In this document: one piece after another, positions 10,850 to 23,679 of the stretch | Numbering within the stretch: position 1 is the stretch's first letter | Layout of the letters: each line of letters opens with the position of its first letter | DNA from: Channa striata | Lineage: Eukaryota > Chordata > Actinopteri > Anabantiformes > Channidae | Reading direction: 5' to 3' | DNA: 64,000 nucleotides | NCBI GenBank assembly: GCA_033026295.1 | Contig: CM065171.1 | Span: 6,341,957-6,405,956 of the forward strand | Program-made: the position numbers and the translations under genes | The notes under the pieces: model-generated | The model's input: only the letters and a program-made list of their open reading frames with translations | Database searches by the model: none | Told to the model about the DNA's origin: nothing

Positions 10850-13389
10850 TGTATTAGGTACTTGCAAAATTGATGTGCCAGTCCAGACTGGAGCCAGCGC
10901 CGATGTTCGGCTGCACTCGTTGGCCCTGTGAGATCAATAGAGTAGGAGATCTTTCATTTAGGTTCCTCTAATGTGCCTTAAAGTACAATGAGCATTCACA
11001 CATTCAGCCCCGTCATCTGACTACTGTCAATTACAGATGCTGTAGATCAGTGTTAGTGCAGAGGCCACATATGAGCCAAGCTCTTGACCTCAGTCATTCT
11101 TTTTTTTTCCCTGTTAATTTGCTCATCCACCGGTTCAGCGGCAGACAGATGCGCAGACGGTTTCATGTAGATATAGCGATACAGTGAATATACTTTGACT
11201 AATTGACTGACGGACTGAGATTTACACGCACCGCTGAAATATTCCTGTGCCGAGCGGGCATTTGTGTAGTGTGTGTGTGCGTGTGTGTGTGTTTGGAGCT
11301 GAAATGCATATGAACACACACTGAGAGCTTCCAGTGGATGCTTTACTGAACAGAGTGGTCTGATGTGGAGGGTGAGTCTGAGGCTAAGCAGTAATTGAAT
11401 ACCAACAGGAGCGGTATGTTCTACTCAGACCTCAGAAGGAGGATCTGACCTTGAGACGCCACCGCTGACAGACAGGCACAAAGAACTGACTGGCTAATTA
11501 GATTAAAAAACATGGATCCCAAGGGATGGAGATGTGACAAGCACATTGATTCACTACATCTCCTCAATTTCCATCTCTCACCCGCTCTCTTCCTCCTTTT
11601 CACTCCTCTCTCACCACATGCCTCATTTTTTCCGTCCCACTGAGCCAAACTGTGTCTCTCAGCTCAGTGTTTTCAGGTATTTCTCCGAGTTTCATAAATG
11701 TATGAGGAGTTAAAGTGCAGTGACATCTTCCATCAGTGAAGCAGGGCGCTCTCCCGTAAACAAATTGATATACAGTATTGTTTGGATTTTTACTGAAACT
11801 TGTTATTTGTCCAAGACATAATGTCATTGCTTCATGTGGGTTCAATGATTGGCCTTAAAAAATGGTTTACTGTCATGGCAAAATATCATTGTCAGTAAAA
11901 TGTCTGTTCACCACGACCCCGACAAATGTCATGCCTGACGTTTTCTCCATGTTAATGTCAAGTTGTTGTTGGATGTCCATGACCTGGTACATTATAATAC
12001 TGATGAAGACATTTTTTGATCTTGTCTCCAGAACGTGACCAATGTTGTGTCTCCACATTAACGACACTAAAGTACGTCCAAAACCCACAGGAAGAGCAGT
12101 TCTGGCCAAAAAGAACTTCTGGCCGCGTTTCACTTGGAGCCCGTAGTTACGTAAGTTGTGCTATAAATTTATGTCGACTCAGAAAGGCACCTTGTGGACA
12201 TACTGTAACGCTGGTGGTACCTACATGCATTGTAATTCAGTCAGTCTGAAACTGTTGACTACTGTAGTTTTTAGTAAGTGTTTTTAAACTGAAGTTAACT
12301 GTGACCGTATTGGGAATTATGGCTTTTCAGTTGTGGTTAAAAACAGGTTTGGGGCAGCAATGAGTTTCAGCAGTACAGTAGGTTTATTCAGCATATCACT
12401 TCCTCGTGGATTCCCATCAAAATAAAAGTGTAGACAAGATATTGAGGGATGACGTGGTGAACGGCCCCACCATGTCCAGCTGCAACAATGTTGAATTGTT
12501 GTTTAATGATCAGCTTTTATCACATGTACAGAACAAACCAACTCCACAGCCTTTTTTAGCCAATATCACCATGGACAGTAAATACCGTCAAATATACAGT
12601 AGTGACAAAACTTCTGGTCCCATGTGTTTCCTGTTATTTTATTTTGTAGACACTTTTATTAGTTCATGAGTAGTAGTTTGGGGGTTTTAGTTATACCTTA
12701 AGTTATATGAGATCCTGTTTTAAATAAAACGCAAATACATCCCTATTCCACAATGCTGGCAATTCTAATTTTCTATGGTGTTTAACATTTAGGAATTCTT
12801 CAAATAGGGTGGATCACACACACGATACAATTGAACCTGTCTAATATAAGCAACAATTATATTATTTATTCTTCGTCTTCTGGACTAAACAAACAAAGTT
12901 GTTTCAATTGTGAGGAAATGTAGTGACAAAAACATAGACTTTCCAGTTATTGTATATGATCAAAGACAGCCACATCTGGCCTTAGGCCAAATTGATACAG
13001 CATTGTTTTACTATGAAATTTGCCTATTTGTGTAGCTGTACCCAAAAGTCGTAGTACTGTACTGTACAAGATAAATGCTCGGTGTGAGGTAAAAGCTTAT
13101 GATGTTTTAGTCTGTTGTGTTCACCGCCGTAGCATGTGACAATGATTTGAATGATTACAGCAACAGGTCACATATTTGATTAGTAATAATTATAACCGAA
13201 CATCTAAAAACCACTTCTATAATCAGCAGATGTGTGAGATTGATAGATATTAATAGTCAGATCTATTAAAGTCAATTTAGAGTGGATTCTTATGTTTCGA
13301 GGGAAAAAACAGAGCACCCAGGGTAAACCTTTCCCTGCCCCACTCACCCTTTGTGTATCGACTTACAGTAAGTGAGTGAAGTCAGTCAG
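10850..13389. other. Intergenic or intronic DNA, one GT microsatellite, no gene seen
   Basis: Contains (GT)n at 11270-11292 with one GC interruption. Frames of 75-88 residues occur on both strands, overlap each other and lack motifs. The section 12650-13290 is AT-rich. Confidence 0.6.
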
Positions 13390-13390
13390 C

Positions 13391-14790
13391 TCAGATGTCT
13401 CCGTTAAGTTGACTGACTGGACTCTCCCTTACTTCTTCTGTAGTTTTCCTAACCCCAGAAAATGGTGAAGCCTCTTCCAGACTGACTTCTGTTTTGTTGT
13501 CTGTGTGGGTGTCATCAGATCCCTCAATCTTCTCTGTGGCTTTTAGACCTGGGATGTCGTATGTGAAGGACTCCTCCTGCTTTCAATGTTCATTCTTGTG
13601 TTTATCTTCATCTTTTTCCACAATCGTTAAACGTGTCCTTCTGTTGTCCTCACACTCAGCAGACTTCTTGTCCTCAGATGAAGATCTGAGCACATTACTG
13701 AGCCCAGGGTTGAGAGAGGTTTCGATAATGGGCCTCTCATCAAAAAAACATGGTCTTCTCTGAGGGTTCGAGATCTGGGATGGCACTGGTTAAAGGACTC
13801 CTCCTGCTCGCACTGTTCATTCATGTCCTTTTCCTTTACTTTTTCCACAAGCTTGTCTTCAGACTTTTCTTCCTGGTGTTCCTCACAGCTGGTGGTCTTT
13901 GTTTCGGGAGGCAGATTGTCTTCAGTATCCGCTATGAGATTGGCACTGAGCTTAAGGCTCAGGGGGAAGTCCAAGTGCTGAGGATCTCAACAGAGACCTC
14001 ACTTCTCAGTGGGTTCAGGATCAGAGTAAGCATCAGGGAGGAGCTTCTCCAGCTGCCCGCTGGTCCTCACACTCAAGTCTTTCTTTCATGAGGCAGATTG
14101 TCTTCAGTTTCAGCTTTGAGCTCGGTGCTGAATTGAGTAAAGTCTCAAGGCTGAGGACTGAAACCCCAGACTTCGCAGTGGGTTTAGGATCAGAGTCAAC
14201 ATTTGAGAGAAATTCCTTCTTCTTTAAGCGTTAATTTGTATGTTTATGCTCTGACTTTTCCTCAAGGAGCTTCGCTTCAGTCCTGGAGATCTTTCTCTCA
14301 GCTTCTAGCTGCGCTTTGAGCTGAGCTGTTTTGAAACAGTATCTCTTCATCTACATTAATCTCATCTGCCATCTTTGGATGAAGAGAAGAACAGTAACTT
14401 TTGAATAACAATAGTGTCATTTGCTACTTTGAATTCCTTTACAAGGTCGTGATGAAGGGTGTCTGCCTCTTGCTTGACTATTAAGACAACAGTGTTTTAT
14501 TGGACACTGACCTGAAATTCTCAACGAAAACCTCTGCCTTGATCCAGTTCAGTTCTTCTTTCAAAGCCTTGTTCTCTTTTTAATTCTCTTCTCCTGTTGA
14601 TGTCCATTTCTTTCAAGGTTTTTTGGTGAGCCAACTGTTCTTATGTTTTTTCCAAATCTTACTATTCAACAGCTCATTAAACCCAATATTTTCTTCATGA
14701 AGTGGATTTCTGTGGCACTCTCCATGTTTTTCCTGGTAGAATCAGTTTCTTAAAATCTTTCAGAAGATGCTGTCCCTAAATAAATTGATT
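13391..14790 (-). pseudogene. Decayed coiled-coil protein gene with acidic C-terminal repeats
   Basis: Read on the minus strand, separate frames join into one protein-like path. The first part (about 14790-14470) gives LHEENIGFNELLNSKIWKK, then KENKALKEELNWIKAE, then QEADTLHHDLVKEFKVAND. At 14372 a Met in good Kozak context opens MADEINVDEEI. After a frameshift comes TAQLKAQLEAERKISRTEAK, a clear heptad-like helix. The tail is acidic and internally repeated: EDNLPPE, CEEHQEEKSEDKLVEKVKEK and NEQCEQEESF recur as EDKKSAECED and NEH*KQEESF, where TGC has become TGA. The path ends at a TGA whose complement starts at 13391. At least four frameshifts and several stops make it non-functional. No introns are evident within the 1.4 kb, which would fit a processed copy, but no poly(A) tail is visible. 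I cannot name the parent gene. Confidence 0.6.
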
Positions 14791-14799
14791 GCCATTCTA

Positions 14800-16585
14800 T
14801 TACCTTTCAAACCAAGTTGTAAAAAATATTTATTACAAACCAAACAACAAATTTTAAGATTACCTATGTTAATGTAAGAGGATCGGTTTATAAATAAAGG
14901 CTGCAATAAAGTTTGCATCTATGCATAATTTTTGCATTAAACCAACTAGCAAGTAGCAAAATAATTTTCAAAGTCTACATGTCATATTTGACAACATGGC
15001 AATACAACACAATCTCTTGGAAAGTCAAAACTCAGGTCGGCTGCTGCACATTTGTGTCTCTGGACAGTAGCGAGGTCCATCTCAAGTCAAGCTACAGTAT
15101 GTGAGTGGAGGGGAGAGTCTGACAGTATCTTTGCAAGTTGTTGTTCACCATCACTTGCAGAGATGGAAAATGGAATTGGGCTGTACCAGCAGCTGAGATT
15201 GTACAGTACTCGCTTTGACAATAACATCCAACATCAGCTTTAAAGTTTGGACTGGTGGAGACAGCCAGTTCTAGGTCACGTTTTATGAAACACCTTTTTA
15301 ATGCGGTGTTGAGGAATTTGCAAGGTTGAGAACATACTGTGAGCAGCATCCAAGTTTTAGTGGGACTGCCGATGGCCGCACTCCACAGAAAGATGCTCCT
15401 ACATTAATGTTGCTTCCCCAGTTCTGTTTGACTGGCTTATAAAATTTGTGAACTCATTAAGTCATTTTCCTTTTGATAATTAGCTGAGGGGTTCTTGCAT
15501 TGAACCCCATTTGTTGCAGACACTTGCTTTGCTTTGTGGACGTCTGTGGAAGTGATGGGAAAACTGCATTGTAAGTGTTAGGTGTGTGGTGTTGTAGGTC
15601 TGTACCTTGTCCTCCCTGTCCTCCAAAGTAGCGGTCCTCCCTGTCAAGAATGCAGACATTGATGTCTTTAAAGGAGTTCCCCGTGTCTTTTAGATGCAAA
15701 CAGAGATACGTAAGCCTAATAAGCCTACTACACTACATATCTTAAGGTGTCACCATTCCATTAGGTTCCTGCTGTGGAAAAGTGCCTTGACGTGCTACAG
15801 CGTTTAATTTATTACACTTCTTATATGAACAAAACCTTAATATTTTCTTTGCAGTTTTTCAGCAATTCATGTTTAATCTGAAAAAGCTTTACAGCAGCTT
15901 TGACTATGCGATTTTACAACTTGAGAAGGTAGAAGACTGATACATTTTTGGATTGATGTAGGCCTAATAAACAACATCACCATTTATTTATTGATGCAGA
16001 GTTATTTTATCAGCCCTCTCAGTTATGGCACCTTTGAGGTATCTGCTGCCTCTAATATGACAATTTTAAATTCATTTATCTTTATATGAAAAGGGTCCTG
16101 GGATTCCTGATGAATGAGAGGCTGGAACTGAGCTGCACACAAACAGTCACAGATTCTTCAGTCTTGGAAGAAGAAAAGTAGGTCTGTCGTTTGCTGCGCT
16201 CCAACAAAGCTACACATCCTCGGACAGAATGCTGGAGCTCACAGCGAGGCGTCGTCAAGCAAAACCAAAGTATTGAACGCTAAATGTCCAAAAGACATGA
16301 CCTGTCTGTTGGATGGACGTGCTCCTAGAGTTCAGAATAACATGAAAAATGTCCATAAATGTTGGACCTCACGCTTGCTGCTCTTTTAGCACAACAGTGT
16401 TGTGGGGGGTGAGCATTATTTAGTAATCTTATAACAATATATATATTATATTATCATAACCTCTAAGTTAAAGCACAGTCAAGTGGCATTTCAAATAGCC
16501 TAAATTCACTGTTAGAGGAATGTTAGAATGGTTACAGAAACCATTTGGATTTTTCTAAATGATCTAATTGTCACAAGAAAACAAA
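14800..16585. other. Intergenic or intronic DNA, no gene seen
   Basis: AT-leaning sequence with small chance frames (63-85 residues) around 15050-15350 and 15457-15699 on both strands. No motif, repeat family or splice-bounded exon recognised. Confidence 0.55.
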
Positions 16586-16645
16586 TATGTTATTCCGAGA
16601 TAAGAAGATAATTATCCCATTATCACGAGATAGAGGGGTAATAAA
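16586..16645. repeat. GAGATAA / TTATC palindromic low-complexity patch
   Basis: ATTCCGAGATAAGAAGATAA is followed by TTATCCCATTATCACGAGATA. This alternation of CGAGATAA and its complement TTATC is recurrent in fish genomes as a short dispersed palindromic repeat. Only one degenerate copy is present. Confidence 0.45.
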
Positions 16646-17309
16646 AGACGAGAGCATCCATGGCCACTCTCAGCCAGAAGAGCTTGTTTGTTGCAATCAG
16701 TAAGACTAACTGTTCTCTGCCTAATCATAATCAGCTAAAATACTTTGATCAGATACTTTGGCACACAGAGTATTTCTAAGTTTACAGGCAGTAACTATAT
16801 AAAGTAAATATATGAAATTGAAAAACTTATTTTGCCATACAGGTCGTTTTTTCTTAAGAGTTATAGTTCTTATTAAATCTTGATATTATGCTTTAAAGTT
16901 AAGTGTTAATTTATATTTGTCGACTGCAAAGTTCGTTAATTTAGTGTAAATAAAAAAGCACTGTTATGAAATAGGTTGACATGAAATAAACTGTCACACG
17001 GGTAAACACAATTACTGCCTTGTCATAAAAATTAGTTGAGTTTTAATTATTTTTTAACACATACGTGACAATTTAGTGGTTTATTTGCATATTTAACAAA
17101 TCATCTATCAATCTAGCCTAATTTTAATGCTTTGTTTTCTAATGACTTGTTTTCTCTTGTTCTTCGTTAAACCTGTCAGCATGACACATTCAGTTTCCGA
17201 CTTTTTACTGGATGTTGAAACTAATTAAAATATAGTTTGGAACATCTTGCTTGAATGTAGTTTTGCAAATAGACATTTAGAACAAATGAATCCCATGACT
17301 GCTGCCTGT
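16646..17309. other. AT-rich DNA, no gene seen
   Basis: Very AT-rich sequence with TTAATTTAG and ATTTAAC-like words and no meaningful frame. Confidence 0.55.
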
Positions 17310-17600
17310 TTTTTTAAAGGACGGAGTGCGGCTGAGAGGGAGGAGCGCTGTGTGAAGTCCCAGCTGATGTGGAAGTTCAGGCTTCCGTTCGATCAGAGCG
17401 GCGATGCTGGTACTACAAAGGGCAGAGGCATCAATTAAAGAGGGAGGAGAGAGACAGAGGTAACCCTTAAATCTAGGTAGAAAGAGCTGAAATGCATAAT
17501 CATCACCCTCTCTACCCACTTCTGCTTTCTAATTAAGCCATCTCCTGTTAACAAGGCTTCCGGGCCAATTCTCTTTGGAGGGATGGACTGAAAGGACACC
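17310..17600. promoter_or_regulatory. Candidate conserved non-coding element
   Basis: Mixed, non-repetitive sequence with CATCAATTAAAGAGG, AAATGCATAATCATCA (octamer/POU-like) and TTTCTAATTAAGCC (homeodomain-like core TAATTA), flanked on the left by much more AT-rich DNA. This texture is typical of fish developmental enhancers. Frames of 63 and 80 residues on opposite strands cover the same bases and neither looks like a protein. The call rests on texture alone. Confidence 0.28.
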
Positions 17601-18680
17601 AACCGAATGTCTGACAGTTAATCGCTACACTTTTATGCATCGATACACAAACCAAAGAAAAATGTCAAACGAGCAAACAGCATGTTCTCACTTTTCTGAT
17701 TGTATGGACGCACCTTAATAAACACACTGTATGGAAGATTATTTTTGGGACTCTTTGAAAACAGGAATAGTGACCCTCGCCACAGAAGGAATAGCCACAT
17801 AAACAAAAATGTCATATGTTTTTAAAAAAGAACAATAATCGTGAATGGAAATACACATTTTATTATCCTATTTAATATAGTATGAGAGGACTGTAATTCT
17901 CCCACCAGCTTAGTGCACACAGCATTCCTATCCATACACAAAGGAAAGAGCGGGAGACATTCATCTGCCTGATTAACAACTTCAGTCATTGTCTTCTTTA
18001 ATTACAACAAAGTCAACAGCTCCATTACTTCCCCTCCTATCTGTCTTTCATCCCTGGTCTCTCTGAGGATGGTGATGTTGGAATGAAACAGAGCGGGCTT
18101 CAGTCTCATCTGTAGGCCGGCGAGAAGGTCTGTCCATGCGCAGGAATGTAATGAGGATTCAAAGGAACACAAAGAAGTGAGACACATCACTTAAACGTGT
18201 TTCCGTGGCTCCTGGTTAATTAGTGATTTTTATGCCGAATAGAATCGGCTCTTTATTGTTCTTGAGAATTGATTTGTTGCTCAACCATCTTGCAGCTCAG
18301 CAAGTTAGTTAGCTACTTAGACCGGCTGTCCGTCTGCACGTCAGTCAGTCAGTCAGAGCCCGACTGAGCAAATGTGCGGCAGTCGATCATCTCCACGTCC
18401 TGTGTTTCAGAAGTGGCTGTTCCAAAGCTGAGACAGACACACACTAATGCAGGAGGGAAGTGATTGATGAAGTGATGAGCACAGCAAAGGATCTAGTTCG
18501 ATATATGTGGTTCTAATGCGGCACGGTCTGTCATTAATGGCTGTAACGTTTAACAACAGCTATAATATCACTCAGTAGTGTGGATGAAACCACATTAAGA
18601 CGGATAGAGATGATAGCGGTAATTTACTTTAGATTATCTCCCAGCAGGGGACAATTTTGGACATTATGTTTTATCTAAAT
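17601..18680. other. Intergenic or intronic DNA, no gene seen
   Basis: Ordinary sequence. A (TCAG)4 run is at 18341-18356. The 18010-18190 part is of mixed composition with a 62-residue minus frame of no recognisable type. Confidence 0.55.
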
Positions 18681-18681
18681 T

Positions 18682-18868
18682 GGGGCAGCTGTGCAGTAGA
18701 GGTTAGGGGAGCAGGCACATGATCGGAGGGTCATAGGTTTGAATGGGGAATACCAGATGGGGAAATCTGGGAGAGGAAAGCGAACGAGGAGCACTTTGAA
18801 TTCTTAGCATCCAAATGCCCTTCAGCAAGGTACTCAAGCCGGGCAGTTAACCCTAAAGTGCTTAAGTG
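18682..18868 (+). mobile_element. tRNA-derived SINE relic
   Basis: Begins GGGGCAGCTGTGCAGTAGAG, a typical fish SINE head. A degenerate B-box-like word, CATAGGTTTGAATGGGG, lies around 18732-18748. The body follows with CCCTTCAGCAAGGTACTCAA, corresponding to the 'ccttgggcaagacact' phrase of this repeat class. The tRNA cloverleaf is not maintained. The right end is not delimited. Confidence 0.62.
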
Positions 18869-21800
18869 AAAGACTGTTCCGCAGAGAAGTGCATAAAAAT
18901 AAAACGCAGCTCCATCTTCAGCACATTTCATCGGATTCACAAAGAGTGATATTCTTACTGAGCAATGTGTTAAAACCACTGCAGCCCTGTCGAACCAGGC
19001 ACTTACACAACCAGGCCAAAAATGTCTCTGTACTGCAAATCATTATGACTACTGTAAAAGCGCCAATTGGTATAATGCTATGTTATTACATATTATACTT
19101 GGGCTTCTCCATCCCTCTTTAGATCCACTCAAATGCCAAACACAAGAGTGAAATGAGAGCTCACTGGATATAATGACACATTTTATTAGGCCGTATTATT
19201 TCATAACCCAAAAGTGTGCACAGGAATACTAATATACACAGTCAGCACACATTCAGATAGCAAAACTATTCCTTCGAAATAAAGTACATATTGGATGAAT
19301 CCGCAACGATGATTTACTTCCTGTGCCAACATCCAGTGCCAAGGCAGGAAGTTGTGTTTGCTGTAGATGTCGGGCTGGTGGATGGATGTGTTGCAAATCC
19401 AGTCACGAATGTGCAGTTAACATTTGCCTTTTAATTAACAGTAACCACAACCGCTCACCGCTCCCACACCATTCGGTGTCATTTTAGGGGCATCGCCCAT
19501 TCACGGCAGGTTCACTCTGCCAGTAATCTGCCTTGCCGTTCTGTATAACATGCCGGTGTGGAGGGTCTTAGTTGACCCCACTTTAAGCTGCCTCAAGAGC
19601 TTGTTCCAGAGTTGGTGGAGTTATAATGATAGTGATATTCTCTGTACATCTCATAACACACATGTTGCTGCAGGACACTGAACCTGTGGCCATATTCAAT
19701 TATGTTCCCCTTGAACCAATGCTCAACAACTTTACTTGAGTCTGAATAATGCAAATAGTGATAGTGATGTGTAATTAAAAAATTATTTTTGACGTCAATA
19801 ATAAACACATGGTACAATTCTCACCTCCTGACAAACATATGTTAAATGCCAAGATGGTAATTCCAGTACCTTTGGGAGCTGTTTGAAATTTCTGTGTAAA
19901 TACCTAAAGGTGCCTCAAACAATTGACAGCTAAACACCAATTTGTGAGATCTCACAAACTTTTGGTTGAAAATATGCTCCAGGGTCAGTTAGTCACCATG
20001 GAAATAAAACAGTGTAAGGCACACGGAGCCATTCATAGAGCTTTATTTTAAGTCAGTGCTTGGCAATAAACGAAATCTTCACATCAGTGAGAGACATCTG
20101 AAGAGAAAACATAGTCCAACTTGTTGGACATGTTTAACTTTGGTAGCAACCAGCTGCAGAACTGCAGAACTCTGGACACCTTCATGAGTATCGAGTACTG
20201 ATTAACGAGAAGATGTAAACTAAATGGAACATGGATTGTTAGTTAGCTCAAGCAAAACCCTTGCGTGCCATTTTGTCTTTGATGAGAAAAGCTGGTATCA
20301 TCTTTGAGTGAAAACAACGTTTGTATTTTCATGGTGACCAGCTGTATTATACTATGTCTCTATTTCAAATTGGGAAAGAGACAGTTATATGTATTTTTCA
20401 TATTATTGCTTGAGAAACAAACTGGTGAATTTTACCGAAACATTACAAATGCTAATTCCTTTATCTGACATGGGCACAGTCAGGTATGTTTTTAGTGCTC
20501 CGTTACACCTGCAGCTTTGACAGTCGAAACCTGTTCAGTGCGTTCAGCTAAATGTGCCAGGAACACGGCTTTCACTTCTTTGTCACTTTCATTATGTATA
20601 TGAATGAGTCATTTGTTACATTTGCTCATTTTGCAATCTCTAATTAGATTTGGAAAACAAAGTGGGCAAGTATGGCTAAAAGCAGTGACACGGGCTAAAC
20701 CAAATTAGAAAATGACAACGTGATTCAAAGGCCTCTGGTGTGGAACAGTTAATGAACTCCACACAGTCACTGTGATAACCAGAGAGCGAATGCTGAACAC
20801 TGCTGCCAGAGCAAACAAACAGAAACACTTCTGACTTCAAATCCTGGGTAAACACTGCAGTTTAGTGCCGTGGAAAACATCACGTCATCCTCCACCATCG
20901 GCTTCCTGAGTAAAGGAGTTTTGGAGTAAGTTAAGGACTTTGGAATAAGGTCATTCTTGTAGTTTATAGGGTAAAAACTCACGGAGAGGAGTGTTAACGC
21001 AGGAGCTCCACAAATCCGAGCTACATATTAAATTAAATTTTAACACAGGTTAAGTGATTTAGTGCTTCCTCAGCAGCAGCTCCCATGTGTCCAATAGTCT
21101 GCTCACTACATCTGTCCTGCACATCAACACGACTTTAAAAAGCAATCCGCCCCTTTGTTTTTACCTGTATCCTTCCCTCCATGTGAACTCTTGATTCAGC
21201 AACCTCGGAGAGGTAATGAAAAGTAATGGGAAATGAAATGGGAACCAAAGAAGCAGCAGTTCTCTGTATTCCAAATACAGAAGTCCTAAATCCCTGGGTT
21301 AAAATGGATTATGTGTCCTTTCACTACCTGAGTTTTTGTGTAGCTCGGGCTCCTGAGTCAGCTCTCCGGTCGATTTGTGACATTTTCCAAGGCAGTGAAT
21401 GCAGATCATGTTTACCAATGAGCGACGCTCTACATAGAGTAGGAAGCACATTAACTCAGCCTCCCCTCTCCTCCGCTCCGCTCAAACCCAGAGACCTGAA
21501 CCAACAGTACACAGCCTCTGGGCCCCATTTCCTATTGGCACTAAGTCTGCGTGTTGAATCACCCAAGCCTCAATTATACAAATTCCCTTTGGCGTGTGAT
21601 GTTATTGTGATTCAGGTGGTCATTCTTCTCTTAATGTCTGCCTTTTTCGTGATTTGAATGCAGTTTTTTTCTTTCCTTTTTGTTTCTCAGCCATCTATTA
21701 GAGAGAATGGCCAGTTAGAGTATGCAGGTAAAATGGCTGCTGTAGAGCCAAGGCACAAATGGCGTCTTTGGGTCTCATTCCAAACCAGCGACTTTTAAAA

Positions 21801-23048
21801 TAAATGATCGGTCCAACGTTGTCACCAGTCACTGATTTTAAAAAAAGTAGTATGACTCATACAGCTATACTCCAACTGCTTTGTGAGGCTGTACTAATGT
21901 ACAATAGATACAGTAAAATGCTTGTTATGTTCACTCTTTTACAAACTAGCACTTACTTAATCATTGCAGGTACCGTGCTGCTCGTACTGTTACCCAAAGT
22001 ATTTCATTTTTTTAATTGGCCTGCTGATAGAATTACAGTAAGTTTTTGCTTTTACAAGTCATCGTGAAGGCAGCATCAATCTCTGTTGCAAATGGTGGTA
22101 AAGAATCACTCACTCCAGCATTATTATAATTTATCCCCTGGCAAACCAAGTCTATACAAAATTTAGAACTAATGTATCAAGTGCAATCTCATGTCAGTCC
22201 ATCCAATAGTTGTTGCCTGCACTAAAGTATTGGAGCAACCCAGCAAACTAGAATGTTTTCAATTTACTAAATGACCATTACCAGTTGTTACCATGCCCAG
22301 GATTATCCTTCAGTTACGGCAACACCTACTCGTAGGTCATTAGCTTCATATGCTGCATCATCCGCCTCTAGTGGCCATTACAGTTCGCTGTAATGGGAGA
22401 AAAACTCACCGTGAAATATGGTGTGAGAAAGTCCGAACAAGGTGGAGATCAAGGTGACAGTACAGGGACTGAATCTGGACACAGACGTTCATTTCCAAAT
22501 TCAAATAATTAATCAGTGTTGTTTATTTAGTAATTTGTTACGCGAAATAATAACAATCCCCTAAATCTAAACCAAATTGTTTTTGTGGTTACATCTGGCA
22601 CACTCACATTACTCTTATACTGCATTACAGTATAACAGCCAACTGAGCCAATTAGGAGGTGGAGTAGGGCTCATCGAACCTGAAGCTATGATCCCAATGA
22701 CACTGTATTATAACAATATAATAAATGCTATTTAAAGAATGGAGGACGTGCAGTTACATTAAGCTCTGTTAACTGCCGTGCATCATCTTGTGAAGCACAC
22801 TGTAGTGCTTCTATACCTCCGGTTTTGTTGGGCTAAAAGGTTGTTTAAGTCGTTCAGATTTGACAGAGATGGAGCTGACCTACTTTGTAGATGATTTTTT
22901 AGAATCACAGCAGTCAAAAAGCAGATTCCGACTCACCAACAGAAAGTCAGGGGAGATCCTCACAACATGGTGAACAAAAACTAAAACTCAACGCATCAGC
23001 TTCACAAATTCCAAGCAGATCAATGACCAACAGATGAGTATGTCTGAT
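18869..23048. other. Intergenic or intronic DNA, no gene seen
   Basis: Several kilobases without a supported gene. A 143-residue plus frame at 21226-21657 has no domain or bias and begins and ends in ordinary sequence, so I do not call it. The bases beneath it (about 21300-21655) are non-repetitive and could be a conserved non-coding block. A segment at 19440-19570 has a CCACACC...GGTGTGG edge pattern suggestive of a small transposon, but the match is weak. Confidence 0.55.
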
Positions 23049-23049
23049 C

Positions 23050-23172
23050 GGTGTCAATTTAGAATCTTAACATGTATGTCTTTGGACTGTGGGAAGAGGC
23101 CGGCGTACCCAAAAGGCCTGAGCTGACCAGGATTTAAACTTGGGACGTTCTAGCTGAGCACCACGCTGCCCG
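23050..23172 (-). mobile_element. Fish SINE-type repeat, head fragment
   Basis: On the plus strand the order is TCTTTGGACTGTGGGAAGAG, CCGGCGTACCC, GGCCTGAGCTGACC, GGATTTAAACTTGGGAC and GAGCACCACGCTGCC. This is the reverse complement of a very common fish repeat: tRNA-like 'ggttcgaaccc' head, 'aaaggccc', then 'ctccggttcccccacagtccaaagacatg'. The head is therefore at the right end. Much of the internal 'aacatgcaaactccac' part has been lost. Confidence 0.7.
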
Positions 23173-23679
23173 TCTGAGGGAAAAGTGCGGTAGAAATGCA
23201 TTATAAATGCACTGTGGCCTGAATGTCATAGCAACAGTCATGTTTTCCCATATATTGTGAGGAATATATTGCAGTGTTCGGGCTTTGGTCAGCACACTGC
23301 GGAAACGGAAGGCAATATTTGTGGAGTTTGATGCAGGTCCCTGCAGCCTCCTGAGAGAAAAGTCTTGAGTAATAATACGATATCAACTTAAAGGCTCCGT
23401 CGGAAACATAGAGCCACGGCTGATGTTTATTAATGGCTCTTTCCTCAATAAAGCTCAGTATGAATTTGACATGTTTTATTTATTAGACTGTCTTGAAAAG
23501 GTGTAATATTTTAAATGCCATTTTAAACTTGATGTATCCCCCAACAACCCTCATTGTGTGTGTTTGACCATCTGACACAAATTGATTTAGTTGCTTCCCA
23601 TTTGCTGTCTTATTAAATGTTTTTAAAATGTGACTTGCAACTATTGATGGTAATGCTGCAGAAACGAGATGAGGATAAA
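23173..23679. other. Intergenic or intronic DNA, no gene seen
   Basis: AT-leaning sequence with only 60-66 residue chance frames. Confidence 0.5.

Noticed and set aside
19440..19570. Possible MITE with CCACACC / GGTGTGG edges
   Set aside because: Only about 7-9 bp of imperfect inverted match and no clear target duplication.
21226..21657. 143-residue plus-strand frame
   Set aside because: No domain, no codon bias, and a hydrophobic end that comes from T-rich sequence. More likely non-coding.
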